Positions 34,831-46,180 of a stretch of 64,000 nucleotides of DNA are shown piece after piece (position 1 is the first letter of the stretch; each line of letters starts with the position of its first letter). The notes beneath the pieces are model-generated. The model worked only from the letters and a program-made list of their open reading frames with translations, had not been told where the DNA came from and ran no database searches. Source of the DNA: Erpobdella octoculata (Eukaryota; Annelida; Clitellata; Hirudinida; Erpobdellidae). The translations under genes and the position numbers were made by a program. The DNA lies in assembly GCA_963978895.1 (NCBI GenBank), contig OZ022241.1:10579856-10643855 (forward strand), written 5' to 3'.

Positions 34831-34974
34831 AATTTAGATTGGATACAAAATTACTTGCTCAACAACTGTTGTTTTAATGGCTCATCTTCTTCTTTACAAA
34901 ATATATCTTGTGGTGTTCCTCAAGGATCCATACTAGGACCTCTTCTGTTTCTGATCTACATTTTGTTGATTTGA
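34831..34974 (+). pseudogene. LINE reverse-transcriptase fragment
   Basis: One frame from 34831 to the TGA at 34972-34974 reads N-L-D-W-I-Q-N-Y-L... and then CGVPQGSILGPLLFLIYI. The GVPQGSxLGPLLF block with an upstream W..SYL-like segment is the conserved region of non-LTR (Jockey/CR1/I-type) reverse transcriptases, just before the catalytic YADD motif. Here the frame stops before YADD and nothing of the rest of the LINE is recognisable. It is a short dead fragment; the exact clade cannot be told. Confidence 0.85.
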
Positions 34975-35042
34975 AAAATCATTTTAATTTTATAATTTTT
35001 TTGCTCAATAAACTCACTTAAAAATGATCAAGCAGTACTATT

Positions 35043-35312
35043 TTACTGTTGTACTTTTGTACTGTTGTACTGTTGTACTGTTGTGCTGTTGTACTGTTGT
35101 GCTGTTGTAATGTTGTACTGTTGTACTGTTGTAATGTTGTACTGTTGTGCTGTTGTAATGTTGTACTGTTGTACTGTTGTGCTATTGTGCTGTTGTAATG
35201 TTGTAATGTTGTAATGTTGTGCTGTTGTAATGTTGTACTGTTGTGCTGTTGTGCTGTTGTAATGTTGTAATGTTGTAATGTTGTGCTGTTGTGCTGTTGT
35301 AATGTTGTAATG
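35043..35312. repeat. 8-bp minisatellite (RMTGTTGT), about 33 copies
   Basis: Units ACTGTTGT, GCTGTTGT and AATGTTGT alternate irregularly. The three variants are mixed in higher-order runs. The TTLQQHN translations are artefacts. Confidence 0.9.
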
Positions 35313-36006
35313 TTCAACTGTTCGTCGTCTGCTGGTCACGTTGTAATCAAATCTCTTTCTCGCTTCAAGATGGACGTTTTATTTTCGTTTCTTTACAATG
35401 GATGGATGGAGGACGGATGAACGGACGTATGAACGGACGGATGGATGGATGAAATGGGTGAAACAAGTTTGTCATTGAATGGATTGATTGACTGATTGAC
35501 GAACGGAAATAGGAAAAGACGGATAAGCGGACTGACGGATAGATGAGTTCCCGGACGTATGCGTGGAAGGAAGTTTCATTCAACAAAACCTCCCTGTTTA
35601 ACTATTATTGTCAAGTTTTCATCAACTCGAACATTTCTCGTTTTGAAAAAAACTTTTTTTCGGTTTTGCCGCGTGACACTAATGAATGTTCGTCCTTGAC
35701 CTCTGTCCAGTTGTAGGCATGTTGTCATTACTAACAAACAAATTATTTTGTCTGTCAGACTAAATAGATGTGCTCTTTTTTTTCGCTTTTTCCACTGTTC
35801 TTCCACTCTCTCCAATTGTTCTGTCACAGAGCTTTCATTTTCATTTGGGCTTAATGAGAATAATTACAATTATTTGTTTTTGAAATTATTTTTATTAATA
35901 TCATTGAACAGCCAGAACAAACCTTTAACATTCAATGGAATCTGTTAATTTTTCATCGATTAATTACATAGTCCATAAATAACTGAAATTTAACTTTTAT
36001 TTACAG
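35313..36006. other. Sequence upstream of first recognised MKX exon (intron or 5' flank)
   Basis: Contains a loose GGATGGATGGACG patch (35398-35460). No upstream MKX exon was recognised here, although the acceptor at 36006 requires one somewhere to the left. Confidence 0.5.
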
Positions 36007-36186
36007 GAGGACCTCCAGTAGTGATCGAGTAAAACGTCAGAAGTCACGTGACATGTGCCGTCCTTTGAAACAGTGGTTGTACGGCCACAGGGACACCCCC
36101 TACCCCAGCAGGTCAGAAAAGTTGGAACTGTCTGTGCTGTCCAATATGACCCTAACTCAGGTCTCAAACTGGTTCGCTAATGCAAG
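36007..36186 (+). CDS. Mkx: Mkx exon encoding the homeodomain N-terminal and middle part
   Basis: Acceptor TTTACAG|GA and donor GCAAG|GTATGT. The first base completes a codon begun in an unseen upstream exon (two bases needed). It encodes RTSSSDRVKRQKS, then the homeodomain helix 1, TALE loop (TPYPS) and helices 2-3 through NWFANAR. The codon for the second Arg of ARRR is split across the intron. Confidence 0.92.
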
Positions 36187-39100
36187 GTATGTCACATCTT
36201 TTACTTGCTGTTAGCCAGTGTCAGCTTGACTTTTCATTCCTTAATTATTGTGTGCTTGTGACAATGAAATAAAATTTTACGTGGGTTTATTTTTGCAACT
36301 CAGCTCAGTCTAGCAAATCTTTTAAAGTATTGTAAATTTGACCCGACTCATCCAGCTTGCCTCTCCATTAAGTATTTATTTATCAAAACGAAGCTCTTAG
36401 ACGACACAATTCTCTCCCAGTGTATGTTTCAGTTGGAGTGGTCGAAAATTCGGTTGAAGAAAACAAAAAATCTCCAACGACATTGAAGAATGAGCTTGCT
36501 GTTTACATCGTAATGAGTTCTTAAAAATTTTCTGCTCCCAAACAGCCGAAGCTGCTCGTCTCAATTAGCGCAATTGGCCCAATATAAAATGGTTTTCCAG
36601 TTTGTCCTGTCCTGTATGTGTGTGTAATATGCACGTGAAGTTATACGCTTACGTGCGTGTAAGAATACGTAGGTGCTGATGATGATCTCTCTCTCTCTTG
36701 CGTAGGAGGCGCCTGAAGAACACAGTGACTGGACCACCTGACATCACGTGGTCTCGTAGGATGAAACTCTACAATCGTCACGTGGTGGGCAACCAAGAAC
36801 TATTGAGCATCAGTTCCGATGGGGACTCGTCGTCACAAGATGGCGACAGTGATGATGGCGATAGTGAGGGAGGTGAGAAGAAAATTTATTTTTTTCATTT
36901 TTGAAATTGCAAATATTTTTCTTATTATTTGGAAAATTTATTTTTGTGTACAAACGTGTTGCTATGGAATTAATTGATATTAAAAGAAACTGAAAGATTA
37001 TTAACTTTTTTTAATTAGTTTAATATTAAATAAATGTAACATGTAATTAAATAATATCATTAAACCCGTGCCGATGTAGAATAAATATTTCTTACAATTT
37101 TCCATAATTATGTAGATTTAGTTTCTTTTTAAATATATTATAAATATAAACCGAGTTATAAACATCCTGAGTGGCGGATTTGAAGAGGGGGAGGTTATCC
37201 CGGTAATGTCCCCATCGTCCTCCTTCGCTCACTTGTTGATATTTTTTATATTCTTTCTTTCATATAACCATCATCATCATCATCACTTGGCAGACTGCAG
37301 GCAGGCAGGCAGGAGTTAATTTAAAAATGTCCATACATGGAAATGTTTGTTCGCAGAAGCATTTCGAATTAGCAATAAATTAGCAAGAACTATGCAGTAA
37401 ATAATCATAAATTAGTTTTCAAGTTCTGAGAATATTTTTTATTAAGTTATTTTATATTATTTATTAAGTTATTTTATATTATTTATTAATTTGTTCAAAA
37501 TTTTAGCACTTGGGGAGGTACAATGTTTCAGTTCCGGGTTTTGAATAAGTTATATTAATTGTATCTTGCAATATTTCTACCAAAATATCAAAACATTAAT
37601 TAACGAGCTACTAAAGCAAATAATAATAATAATAACAATAATAATAATGATAATAATAATTACTTAATAACTTGATAACTGTTGTACACTCCTGGACGCA
37701 CAAAATCACATGTGCACCTGTTCCTGTCCATGTTGTACAGGTGTACTTACTGATTGGTTACCCAATAATGAAGCTCAGAAAACTGAAAAATCAATTTCCT
37801 CAGAACCTTTTCAGTGGTTGAAAAAATTGATTTTCTAAAATGCTTTCAGCAGCAAACATCGAGGCCAGAAAGAACAACCCCAAATTTCGATGGGCCACAC
37901 AATCGCATAGGCGTACGCAAATATCCAGGTAGAACAGGTAGAATCGTCATTGTATCAGCTGTTATTTCAAGGTATAATGTGGATGAAGAGAACACGTGTC
38001 TACAGCCAGTGTGCACATTAGTGTGCATGTCTTCTTTAGAATGTTTAAATGCAGTATGGACGAGATATTTATTTTCTAAGGCAGCATTTTATTTTATCTC
38101 TCGATTTTTCACAGAAAAGCTGAAACAAAAAACAGACCAAAAAGATGAAATTAAACTTTCCTGTTTCGGTCTTTAAAAATATGACAAAAATATTTTCATC
38201 ATCATCATCATTTTCATCATAATTATAATAATCTTCTTCATCTTCATCGTCATCATCATCATCATCGTCATTATTATTATTATTACTATTATTACTATTA
38301 TTATTACTATTATTATTGACAAGGAAACGAAAATCAATTAAACTTTTGTTCAACGATAAGAAATTTAAAAAGAAAAAAGAAATAGCGAAGGAAAGAGAGG
38401 GAAGAGAGAGAAGGGGTGGAGAGAGAGAATAAGAGAGAAAGAGGGAGATAGGGAAGGGAAAAGAGAGGGAGAGAAAATAGAAAGAAGTTTTGTTTGATAG
38501 ATGCATTGAAGATAATCACAAGTATGAGAAATGAAATTGCATAAACAGGAGCGTGATTGATTGGAGAGTAACAATGCAGCCGCTATCTGATCGATGTGCC
38601 ATATTAATTTTGTGTCAATTCTCTTGCTGGCCTATAGTGATCAATTCGAAAAGCTTTTAATGCAAGACGTTGTTTGTTCGCTACAGTTTGTTCAGCTTGT
38701 TCGTTCGTTCGTTCGTTCGTTCGTTCGTTCGTTCGTTTTCGTTCAATCGCTTCTTCATTGTTTTTTTCTATTCCTAATCAGATTTGATGTGTCATTGCGC
38801 TGTGACTGGTTGCGATGGTAATCTATGCTGTAGTTCTTCTTGTTGTACTCGCACGAACAAATTGCTCTTCCCGTTAATGCTACAAATCAGTCAAGTGCTT
38901 TGACGGAGCGATGGAATTAATTATTCATCCCTGATAGGACCAAATTGTCGCCAGGGAGAGAACTGGAGACAATTTTTCAAAGTCCAAATGCCCATAAATC
39001 AAGCATCTTGTTTGATTATATTAAACAAAGCAAAATTAAAGCTCCCATTCGTCCCTCTATCTTCTTTCATTCTTCTCTTCCCATCTCCTTTCACAACTTG

Positions 39101-42100
39101 AAATTAAGAAGCCCTCGGTGGGATTTGGAAACACGAAATGTTGGGCCATAAAAAGTTACGTCCCACTCGTTGGGCGTTGTAAAGTCCCGCGCGTTCGATG
39201 TGGGAGTTGGAATAAAAGTCTACAAACGACCACCAAATCCAGTTTATGACGAGTCTCTTAAGCATTTGCTCGAATTTGCTGTTTTGATGATCTCGTGATT
39301 TTTAATATTCATTCTTTTCAGAATGTTCTTCAGCTGGAGTCACTCTACGAATCAATCGCTGAGATTTTAGCGAAACAGAAACACCGAGAGAAAGAAAAAT
39401 AGAAAGCTAGATGGAGAGAGAAAGAAAGACAGATATAGAGAGTCAGGGGGAAAGGGGGAGAGAGAGAATTAAGGAAATTAGTTGAGTCTAAAAAATAATA
39501 GAATGGGGTTGTCTTTAGAGATCTTTTTAGAACAGTATGTGGCCCTGATCTTTTACACGCGGCACATGTCATAAGTCTACTAGACCTCCAGCGGAATCAA
39601 TCCAATATTTGTGTTTGAATTGAAACTTTAAGCCAATCGTTTCCCTGGTCTCCATCGGGCTCAAAAAAAGATCCTCAAAAACCCGTTTCTCGAACTGGGA
39701 GATGAAGGACTGGAACTTTTTATGAGAAAAATTCTACTTGTGCGAAATGAAAATGCTACATTTCCTACATTTCCATTATCGCCTTGCATTACATCTTCTT
39801 TTGTGCTGTCATGAATGAATGCCGTGATCAAATGCCATACATCAGACATCAGACATCAGACACATGCATGCTGCTACATTGTCATATCGATTTGTAATCC
39901 ATCTGCTCCTATTATTTTACTTCTTTTGTACACGTCTTTTACAATCTCCTGGTTGTTTCTAGTTTTTTCTCTTGTTCTTATTTCCTCTTTCTGTCTTTTC
40001 CAGTTTTTCCATTTGTATTTATTCTTTCCATACACACACGCACACACACACACACACGCACACACACACACACACGCGCACACACACACACACACTGCAA
40101 GCCATCGATTCCAATTCTGTCTTGCAAGTCGACCGCATAGAAAAGCTCAAACAAATTTTAATTGGACGCAGAAAAATGACGCAGGCAGGCCAAACTGCTA
40201 AAAGACCAGTAATTAGGATAATTAAGGTTGATAATAGCACGCGACCTATCCACTAACCCACACATACACACACACACACACACTAACCCACACATACACA
40301 CACGCTCACACACACACAAGTACACCAACTAACATCTAGAATGATGATAAAATGATGAAGTCGCGGGTGGCATGACATCACAGAAATCATCAGCCAACCA
40401 GGGAACAGAGTGCCAATGAATCGGCTGCTCATTCTGTCAGCAACAATCATTTATCAAAGTCAATGTCCAGCCAGAAATTTTACACGAGAGAACCAACCGG
40501 AACTGGAAAATTTCGCGCAAAATTCTTTAAAATAGGAACAAGTGGAGAGATAGAGAGAGAGAAAGAGAGAGAAAGAGAGAATAAGAAAGAAAGATGATGA
40601 AAGGAGGAAGCTGGTGACAGACTGCTTGATGGAGCTGGCAGGCCTCGACCACGGCAGTCCTTCCAAAAAATTTTGACCGGCATTCTCATCATTGGTAGTA
40701 GTTATAGGTTGGAACCGGATTGAATGTGCGCTTGTTGTCGATATTCACGACGAATTCGGTTTTGTTGCTGGAGTAACGCGCCGCCGGTTTTTCCTTTCGG
40801 CTTAGCCGAAAAAAACTGAATGTTTAGAAAAAAAACTATTTTCTTTTGCGCCAAATATTCCTGCTTAAGCGCTGATTTATTCAATTACTCCGCCATTGCA
40901 AAGAGTACCTGCCTTCGTTTGTATGCTTCCATAGTTTGTTTCCACATTCGACACACGAGTTTACGATGACGAAGATGTTATATTGTTGTTGTAACATTAA
41001 ATCGTCCGTTTCTCATTTCTAGCTCGTCAACCGAGTTGCTCAAAAAACGAAAACAACAACAACTCCAACACGAACAACGACAACACCGACAACAGTCTCA
41101 GTGATGTGTTCGCAACCGAATTAGAATCCCGCTCAAACTCAAAAACGAATCTCTTCCACAACCACCAGCAGCAACAACACTATAAAACGCACCAACTCTT
41201 ACATTTGACCTCAGCAGTCCATTTCCCTCCATCCGTCGAAAGCAGCAGCAGCAGGGATGTGCAGAATGTCACCCAGCAAACCAAACCGCTTCAAAACGAT
41301 TCTACGCCGTCAACTGAAAGCATGTTTCTTGCCGCAAAGCCGAAACCGGAACCGAGTCCGGTCTCGGCGAAAGTTAAACAGAGCATCATTCAACGTTACC
41401 TCCATGACACTGTCACTCTTAATCAAACTTCAATTCCAAAGTTGAACGTCCTCCCTGCCTCGCTCCTCCGCAAAAATCACGACAGATGTTACGTCATCGC
41501 TGACGACCACGTCGCCATTCCGCTCAACAGCCTTGACCTTAGGCACCGCAACACTTCCGGCTCCTTGAGTTCCCATGACTACGAAGAGCTGTCCAGTTCT
41601 TCACGCAGCACTCCGACTAAAGACCCGTGTTTAGGTCGGTATATTTTTTTAAAGAAACATAGTAATTTAATTATTCTGCTTAATGAAAAACTAAGCAAAA
41701 TTGTTTTTATTATTAGTTGACCCTTCCTCTGAAGATGATCCTGTTCTGATGTGCAACACAAGGTACTTTATATATAAATAAATAAATATATAAATAAATA
41801 TATATATATATGCTATGTATGGCTATCCGGAATATTTTAAGGGTAAAATAAAAGCTCTGCTACGTAGAATTATAATTTCCTTGTAAGCGCAGTAAAATTT
41901 TAAAAACTAAAAATTGTTCAAAAATTGTTCAAAGAAATGAATTGAAGTCGTCGCGGCGTGCTAAGTTGATTTCCTTCTTGGTCAAATGAGAACCAGCAGT
42001 TTCATAACTGTGGGAATCAATGTAAATCAAGGTAAATCAAGGTGAAGAATTTTCTGAATTCGAACAGTCGTGCGATTAAAGCACCAGGTATTTCCAGGTG

Positions 42101-43257
42101 ATCCCAGGTGCGATCCTCTCCCCATGCACCAGCTGTCATTCACACTACTTTGACAGCTTTGGATAAAAATGGCGCCCTAATGCACTTAACTTTACATTTA
42201 ACATTTTAATTGATACAGAAAGTTCAAAATTAAAAGCTGCGGTAATTTAAGGTAACAGCATAACGAAGTTATCTGCCACCTGGTGCACTCCTTAATTATA
42301 CATAGCAAGACAAAATAATCGTCTAAAAGGATTTTTTCACAAAAATGAAAATTTTCAACTCGTGTTTTGAAATTGCCTATTTTAATGCTCCCACTTCAAC
42401 AGTTGAAGGTTTTAAGACCCAAACGTTTTATTGAGGTTCTCCACCCTCTATTGAGAAATATCGACCAACGCTGATATTGCATTGTTTGATCTCCTATCTA
42501 TGAGTTTCTTAAAAAATGGCCAATAGTGAAAGCTATTCTGATGGTAAACAGACAAATTAATTCGTGCATTCTCCATGCCAGTAAACAAGTAAATTTTTGA
42601 TGAAGGCTTCTACTTTATCAAAAGCCACGCAGCGATGCCCCGGGTAACTTCTCGAACACACACACAAACAAACAAACACAAACATCCAATGTGTGTGAGT
42701 TTGTCTGTTTGTTTGTATGGGTGTGTGTGTGTGTGCGAGAATGTATGTGTGGTGTGTGTATATGCGTACACATATGACAAACACTTCCAAATAAAGAATG
42801 TAAACTTGCATGTCTCCATGGTGATTCATCACACACACAGACCTATCCTTTTCGATTAACGACTCCAAAGCATCTTTTTCTCTCCACTGAATAAAAGTCA
42901 TTTCTCCAGTTCATCAGCGTATTTGCATTTGAACATTTTGTTTTATTGGAGGAAATAAATAAAATGAAATTTATATTTTCAACGTTTTCCTCGCTCTCCA
43001 GCAGCGATAAATCTATTGACACAAAAATACCCGAAAAAACAAAACTACCACATCCGCTTTATTTCCTCCAAATTTTTTCTCAATATTTCTCAATTAACAA
43101 AAATGCAGCTCTAATTTAATTAAACGAATTAACACAAAATGACTACGAAAACGTTAACGACTGAACCAACGTAACTTCTTACAGCAACCATCTCCACTGG
43201 AAGGAGATCAGTGCAGCTCTGGGACTGACCTTGCTGGCCAACTGCCTCCAGAAGTAA
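36007..43257 (+). CDS. Mkx: Mohawk-type TALE homeobox gene (5' exon missing), five exons
   Basis: Exons 36007-36186, 36706-36872, 41023-41634, 41717-41762 and 43185-43257 join in frame with GT-AG introns. The product is a DNA-binding transcription factor. Exons 1-2 encode a TALE homeodomain: KRQ...RPLKQWLY-HRDTPYP with the three-residue loop insertion, then VSNWFANARRRLKNTV with alanine at position 50, typical of the Iroquois/Mohawk class. Then comes KLYN-RHVVGN, matching the segment after the homeodomain in vertebrate MKX. Exon 3 keeps two further MKX motifs (SIIQRYLHDT; SGSLSSHDYEEL). The last exon keeps HWKEISAALGLTLLA. MKX acts as a nuclear repressor in tendon and muscle development in vertebrates; its role here is inferred. 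The start codon is in an unseen upstream exon. Confidence 0.9.
36187..36705 (+). other. Mkx intron, 519 bp
   Basis: GT at 36187, AG at 36704-36705 after a TCTCTCTCTCTTGCGTAG tract. No internal feature seen. Confidence 0.9.
36706..36872 (+). CDS. Mkx: Mkx exon: homeodomain end, acidic-serine segment
   Basis: Encodes (R)RRLKNTVTGPPDITW, then KLYNRHVVGNQELLSISSD, a run of Ser/Asp (SSQDGDSDDGDSEG), and the split codon G|. The order homeodomain, KLYN segment, SSD acidic stretch is the same as in vertebrate MKX. Confidence 0.9.
38695..38738. repeat. (TTCG)n microsatellite
   Basis: About ten TTCG units inside the large Mkx intron. Confidence 0.9.
40030..40320. repeat. CA-rich microsatellites (two arrays)
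   Basis: (CA)n with CG interruptions at 40032-40095 and 40257-40318, separated by non-repetitive DNA inside the Mkx intron. Confidence 0.85.
41023..41634 (+). CDS. Mkx: Mkx exon: Asn/Gln-rich linker and two conserved motifs
   Basis: 612-bp exon, acceptor CATTTCTAG|CT, donor TGTTTAG|GTCGG. It begins with an Asn/Gln-rich low-complexity region (poly-N near the start, HNHQQQQH further on). It then contains AKVKQSIIQRYLHDT, aligning with the YKSSLLNRYLNDS-type repressor motif of vertebrate MKX, and NTSGSLSSHDYEELSSSS, aligning with NHSGSFSSNEFEE. The N/Q-rich expansion accounts for much of the extra length. Confidence 0.9.
41717..41762 (+). CDS. Mkx: Mkx short exon (46 bp)
   Basis: Acceptor TTATTATTAG|TT, donor AACACAAG|GTACTT, phases compatible on both sides. 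Encodes VDPSSEDDPVLMCNT(R). The preceding intron is only 82 bp. Confidence 0.8.
41763..43184 (+). other. Mkx intron, 1.42 kb
   Basis: Contains a TA/TAAA run near 41780-41812 and a CA/GT-rich patch at 42655-42770. A possible small MITE (about 42075-42298) has ends TTAAAGCACCAGGTATTTCCAGG and its partial complement CCACCTGGTGCACTCCTTAATT. Confidence 0.6.
43185..43257 (+). CDS. Mkx: Mkx last recognised coding exon with stop
   Basis: Acceptor CTTCTTACAG|CA. Encodes SNHLHWKEISAALGLTLLANCLQK then TAA. The WKEI..A.AL..LA block matches the C-terminal conserved segment of vertebrate MKX (YWKEINAAMALTNLAQ). The vertebrate protein continues some 45 residues further. The stop may be genuine, or intronic if the GTAAAC at 43254 is used as a donor to the candidate exon at 44380. 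Confidence 0.85.
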
Positions 43258-43380
43258 ACAACACGATCACGTGACGGCATTTTCCTTGCAGTTGTTGAAG
43301 TGTGGAACGTGGAAGCGTTTTTAATGAGTTGGAATTTTTTTTATTTTTGTATGACTGATTACTTCCTGTTGAACTTCTGC

Positions 43381-43445
43381 AGACGAATATTTTTCTGGAG
43401 TTTCCTCGTCTTTACGTTTTTCTGGAGTTTCCTCGTCTTTACGTT
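43381..43445. repeat. 27-bp direct repeat, two copies
   Basis: TTTTTCTGGAGTTTCCTCG-TCTTTACG occurs twice in tandem just downstream of the Mkx stop. Confidence 0.85.
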
Positions 43446-43536
43446 TTTTTTTATTTCATTTTTTTTGTGTGTGATTCAGTCGGTTTTTTATTACTCTGAA
43501 TTGATGTTGTCGTCGTTGAAGAAAGCGAAAGAGGAG

Positions 43537-43542
43537 AATAAA
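43537..43542 (+). promoter_or_regulatory. Candidate polyadenylation signal AATAAA
   Basis: First canonical AATAAA downstream of the Mkx stop at 43257, on the sense strand. AT-rich context makes chance occurrence likely, so this is only a candidate. Confidence 0.3.
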
Positions 43543-43544
43543 GA

Positions 43545-45830
43545 AATCGGGTCAGATTTTTTTTTAGAATTACTTTTTTTTATTTCTAATAAATATACTT
43601 TGAAAAATTGAAATGGTTTTTTATGGCGAAATAATTTTTTTTTTATTAAGAAATATCGATTTTCAACAATTTGTACGCTTGGGAATTTTTAATATATTTT
43701 TGATTAAGTTTCACATCCGCGATGAATAAATCCGTTTAAAACCTTCGATGAAAGAAAATTATTTTACAGAGCCTCGTTGTACATGTTAAGTGAATTTTTA
43801 TCGAAGCACGTAAATATATTGAGGCGGTGAGCACTTAGAAGTTTGCTCTCGACAAATAAATCTCATATTGTTCTGCATTGTTTGTATTTTTTTATTACTT
43901 GAGGTTTGGTTGTTTTGTTTTTTTATTGAAGAAGGGATGGCCTTTGTACACCTGCGTGTAGTAAAAAGAGCAAAAAGAAAGAGTTAAGGAAAATTTAAAC
44001 ATAAACAGTGGGCTGGGTCAGATCTAAAATTTGTTGTGATGATTGGGTGGGTTTGTTTGGGTCGAGTTTTTTAAAAGAAAAGTTAAATCTGGCAGCCGTG
44101 CACAAATAATTTCGACTGTTCGTGAATGTCAAGAAAGAAGAAACGATTTGTTTATATGTTTGATCATCTCTAAAATGACCGCTACTCTCCAATGAGACAC
44201 TTTTTCGTATTTTCCAGGCAACACACACACACACTTATAAAAAATTTCTCTACAAACCGTAAATCTGATAGACAGTTTTCTGAAACAAATAGTTGACGCC
44301 GCTCTAACGAATGAATATTAAATAAAAAGAATTTGCTGACGATACAATTTTTTCATTAAGCCATTTCGATTCATTTCAGTAAGATGACATTTGGATTTGT
44401 GGATTCAAGTAATTTGTCATTAAATGCACTTAATCAAGACGGTCAGAGGTAAGATCTGGTTACTGGTCATAGGTCATAGGTCATAATTGACATAAAATGT
44501 ACGACTTAATTGAAAATTTCTTAACTCTAAGTTTGCTGTTTTAACGGGTTTTTTTAAATTTTTCATTTCTATATTTACATTGCTCACTACGAGTGTATTG
44601 TCAAGGCATATTAACTTAATTTCAATCTTTTTTTAAATTTTGTTGTTTAGTTTCCATGACATGATCCAGGATAAAATTTTCAAAGTTCAAAGCTGCTTAC
44701 ATTTAATTTAATTAAATGTTTTTATATGGAAATATAAATACAGAGAGAAAAATTTCTCGACTTGGACAAATTAAAAGTCTCAAAAAAAGTTTTGATAACT
44801 TTCCAAAGCAACAGTTTAAATTTGAAAAATTTAAATAAAGTACTGCTTTGAAAAATTGTTTTTAAAAGCTTCACTTGTTAAGAATTTATATTTGCTTGTC
44901 TTTGAGCCTCAACTCCGAGAATTACCTGCGTTAGGTAAGAAATTGAGTCATGCAAGATTTTTTGGTTCCATCGCGATTGTTGTTTGCCAGACAAGATCAG
45001 AATTCCATATAATCTGAACAAACGTATGATTGTATTACGACGTTAAACATTTCCAGTCATGAAAATTATTGGGAAACATGATTAGATTAAATTTGATTTG
45101 TTGTCTGACAGTCGGGTAGGATCGAGTTATGTCAGGTCATTTTTCTCTGTAACATTTGGATTTGTATCCAAGAATGTACTTGCGGCTAAGCGGCTAGATG
45201 TGGGTTAGATCTCAAAACTCTAACTTTAACTAAATCAGGGCTTTAGGCCCACACAGCTCAAAAACTAGTCAAAAACCCGACTCATCAAAAATGCTAAACA
45301 TACAAATTAAGAAATTATTTTTAAAAATTTTGAAATTAAGAAATTATTTAAAAAAATTGTGTCCTAACACCAAGATGAAGAAGTTGACTGCCCTTGAAAT
45401 AAGATTAGTTTGTCAGGTTTTATCCAGGCAAGGCACCGAGGTGAAGGAATTGAAAAAATCTAGTCACAGGTCGGTGGGGTACTTGAACATCTGGAAGCAT
45501 TTTCTTGGGCTGAAGACCTGACCAGCATTGTAAAAACTCCGGATCGGTCCACTGGTGTAACACACCTGGTCAGTTGTGGTCAAAGAAAAGTTTCTCGTTG
45601 AACTGAAAAGCCTGTCCTGCCCTCATATCTGATAAAACATTTTTTGTAGTCTTATTAATGCAAATATAGATTTAAAAAACAAAGAAACTTTAAAGTTATA
45701 CATAAAACTTAATAAACGAAACTATAAATTTTAAACGTTATGTAAGAAGCACAATACTGAATTTGAAAATGAAGCTTCGTTTTAATTAAAGGCATAAGAA
45801 GACCAAAGTGTTTTAAAATTTGCTTTAATG
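43545..45830. other. Region downstream of Mkx; no gene recognised
   Basis: AT-rich. Apart from the candidate exon at 44380-44448 and a short CA run (44221-44233), I see no repeat or gene that I can name. Confidence 0.45.
44380..44448 (+). other. Candidate additional exon (possible Mkx C-terminal exon)
   Basis: 69 bp bounded by TTCATTTCAG| and CAGAG|GTAAGA, both strong consensus splice sites. One frame is open throughout: K-M-T-F-G-F-V-D-S-S-N-L-S-L-N-A-L-N-Q-D-G-Q. Phase in and phase out are both 2, compatible with the Mkx exon ending at 41762, or with 43185-43253 if the GTAAAC there serves as donor. No similarity to a known domain was recognised. It could be chance or belong to an unseen transcript. 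Confidence 0.35.
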
Positions 45831-45857
45831 TTTGTGTGATTGTGTTGTTGGAGTACC

Positions 45858-45935
45858 AGTCGACCCTACCCTACCCTACCCCACGCTGCCCTACCCTACC
45901 CTACCCTGCCCTACCCTACCCTACCCTACCCTACC
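45858..45935. repeat. (ACCCT)n pentanucleotide repeat
   Basis: About 15 copies of CTACC/CCCTA with TGCC and CACG variants. Confidence 0.9.
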
Positions 45936-45985
45936 ATGCCCATGGACAACTCTGGTCGAGGAGCACCAGACGAGGAGATTTTTGA

Positions 45986-46180
45986 TTGATCATATCAGAA
46001 CAAAAAATTGTCTATCAAATTTTAGACAGGATGCTGGAAAAATTAGAACGACGTTTTTCATCAGTCGATGATGTTGTCTTGCTGTCTATAATGAAATTGA
46101 TGCTTTCTAACCAATGTCTTAACAGTTTTACAATCAAACGGTGCTACAGAAAATTGAGTTTCATTACAAAACTACAGTAC
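45986..46180 (+). pseudogene. Possible hAT/ZMYM-like transposase fragment
   Basis: An open frame reads KIVYQILDRMLEKLERRFS followed by VVLLSIMKLM. The pattern Y-x-I-L-D-x-M-x-x-x-L-x-x-R-F resembles the central region of the hAT-type transposases related to ZMYM1 and the 52-kDa repressor. The frame then runs into unrelated repeat sequence (GACTGTCAAAGGTGCGGTCC at about 46187). No Met start or other domain. Tentative. Confidence 0.45.

Larger units (their letters stand above)
36873..41022 (+). other. Mkx intron, 4.15 kb, repeat-bearing
   Basis: The largest intron. It holds a CAT run (about 37270), ATT/AAT runs (37618-37660), a CAT/ATT compound repeat (38187-38320), a GA tract (38375-38485), (TTCG)n (38695-38738) and CA repeats (40030-40095, 40257-40318). 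A stretch at 37849-37930 has an acceptor-like start and donor-like end but is out of phase with its neighbours. No independent gene recognised. Confidence 0.75.

Noticed and set aside
37849..37930. Possible Mkx exon in the large intron (TGCTTTCAG|CAGCAAAC ... ATCCAG|GTAGAA)
   Set aside because: In the frame set by the upstream exon it would leave in phase 2, whereas the next exon needs phase 1. No similarity to MKX.
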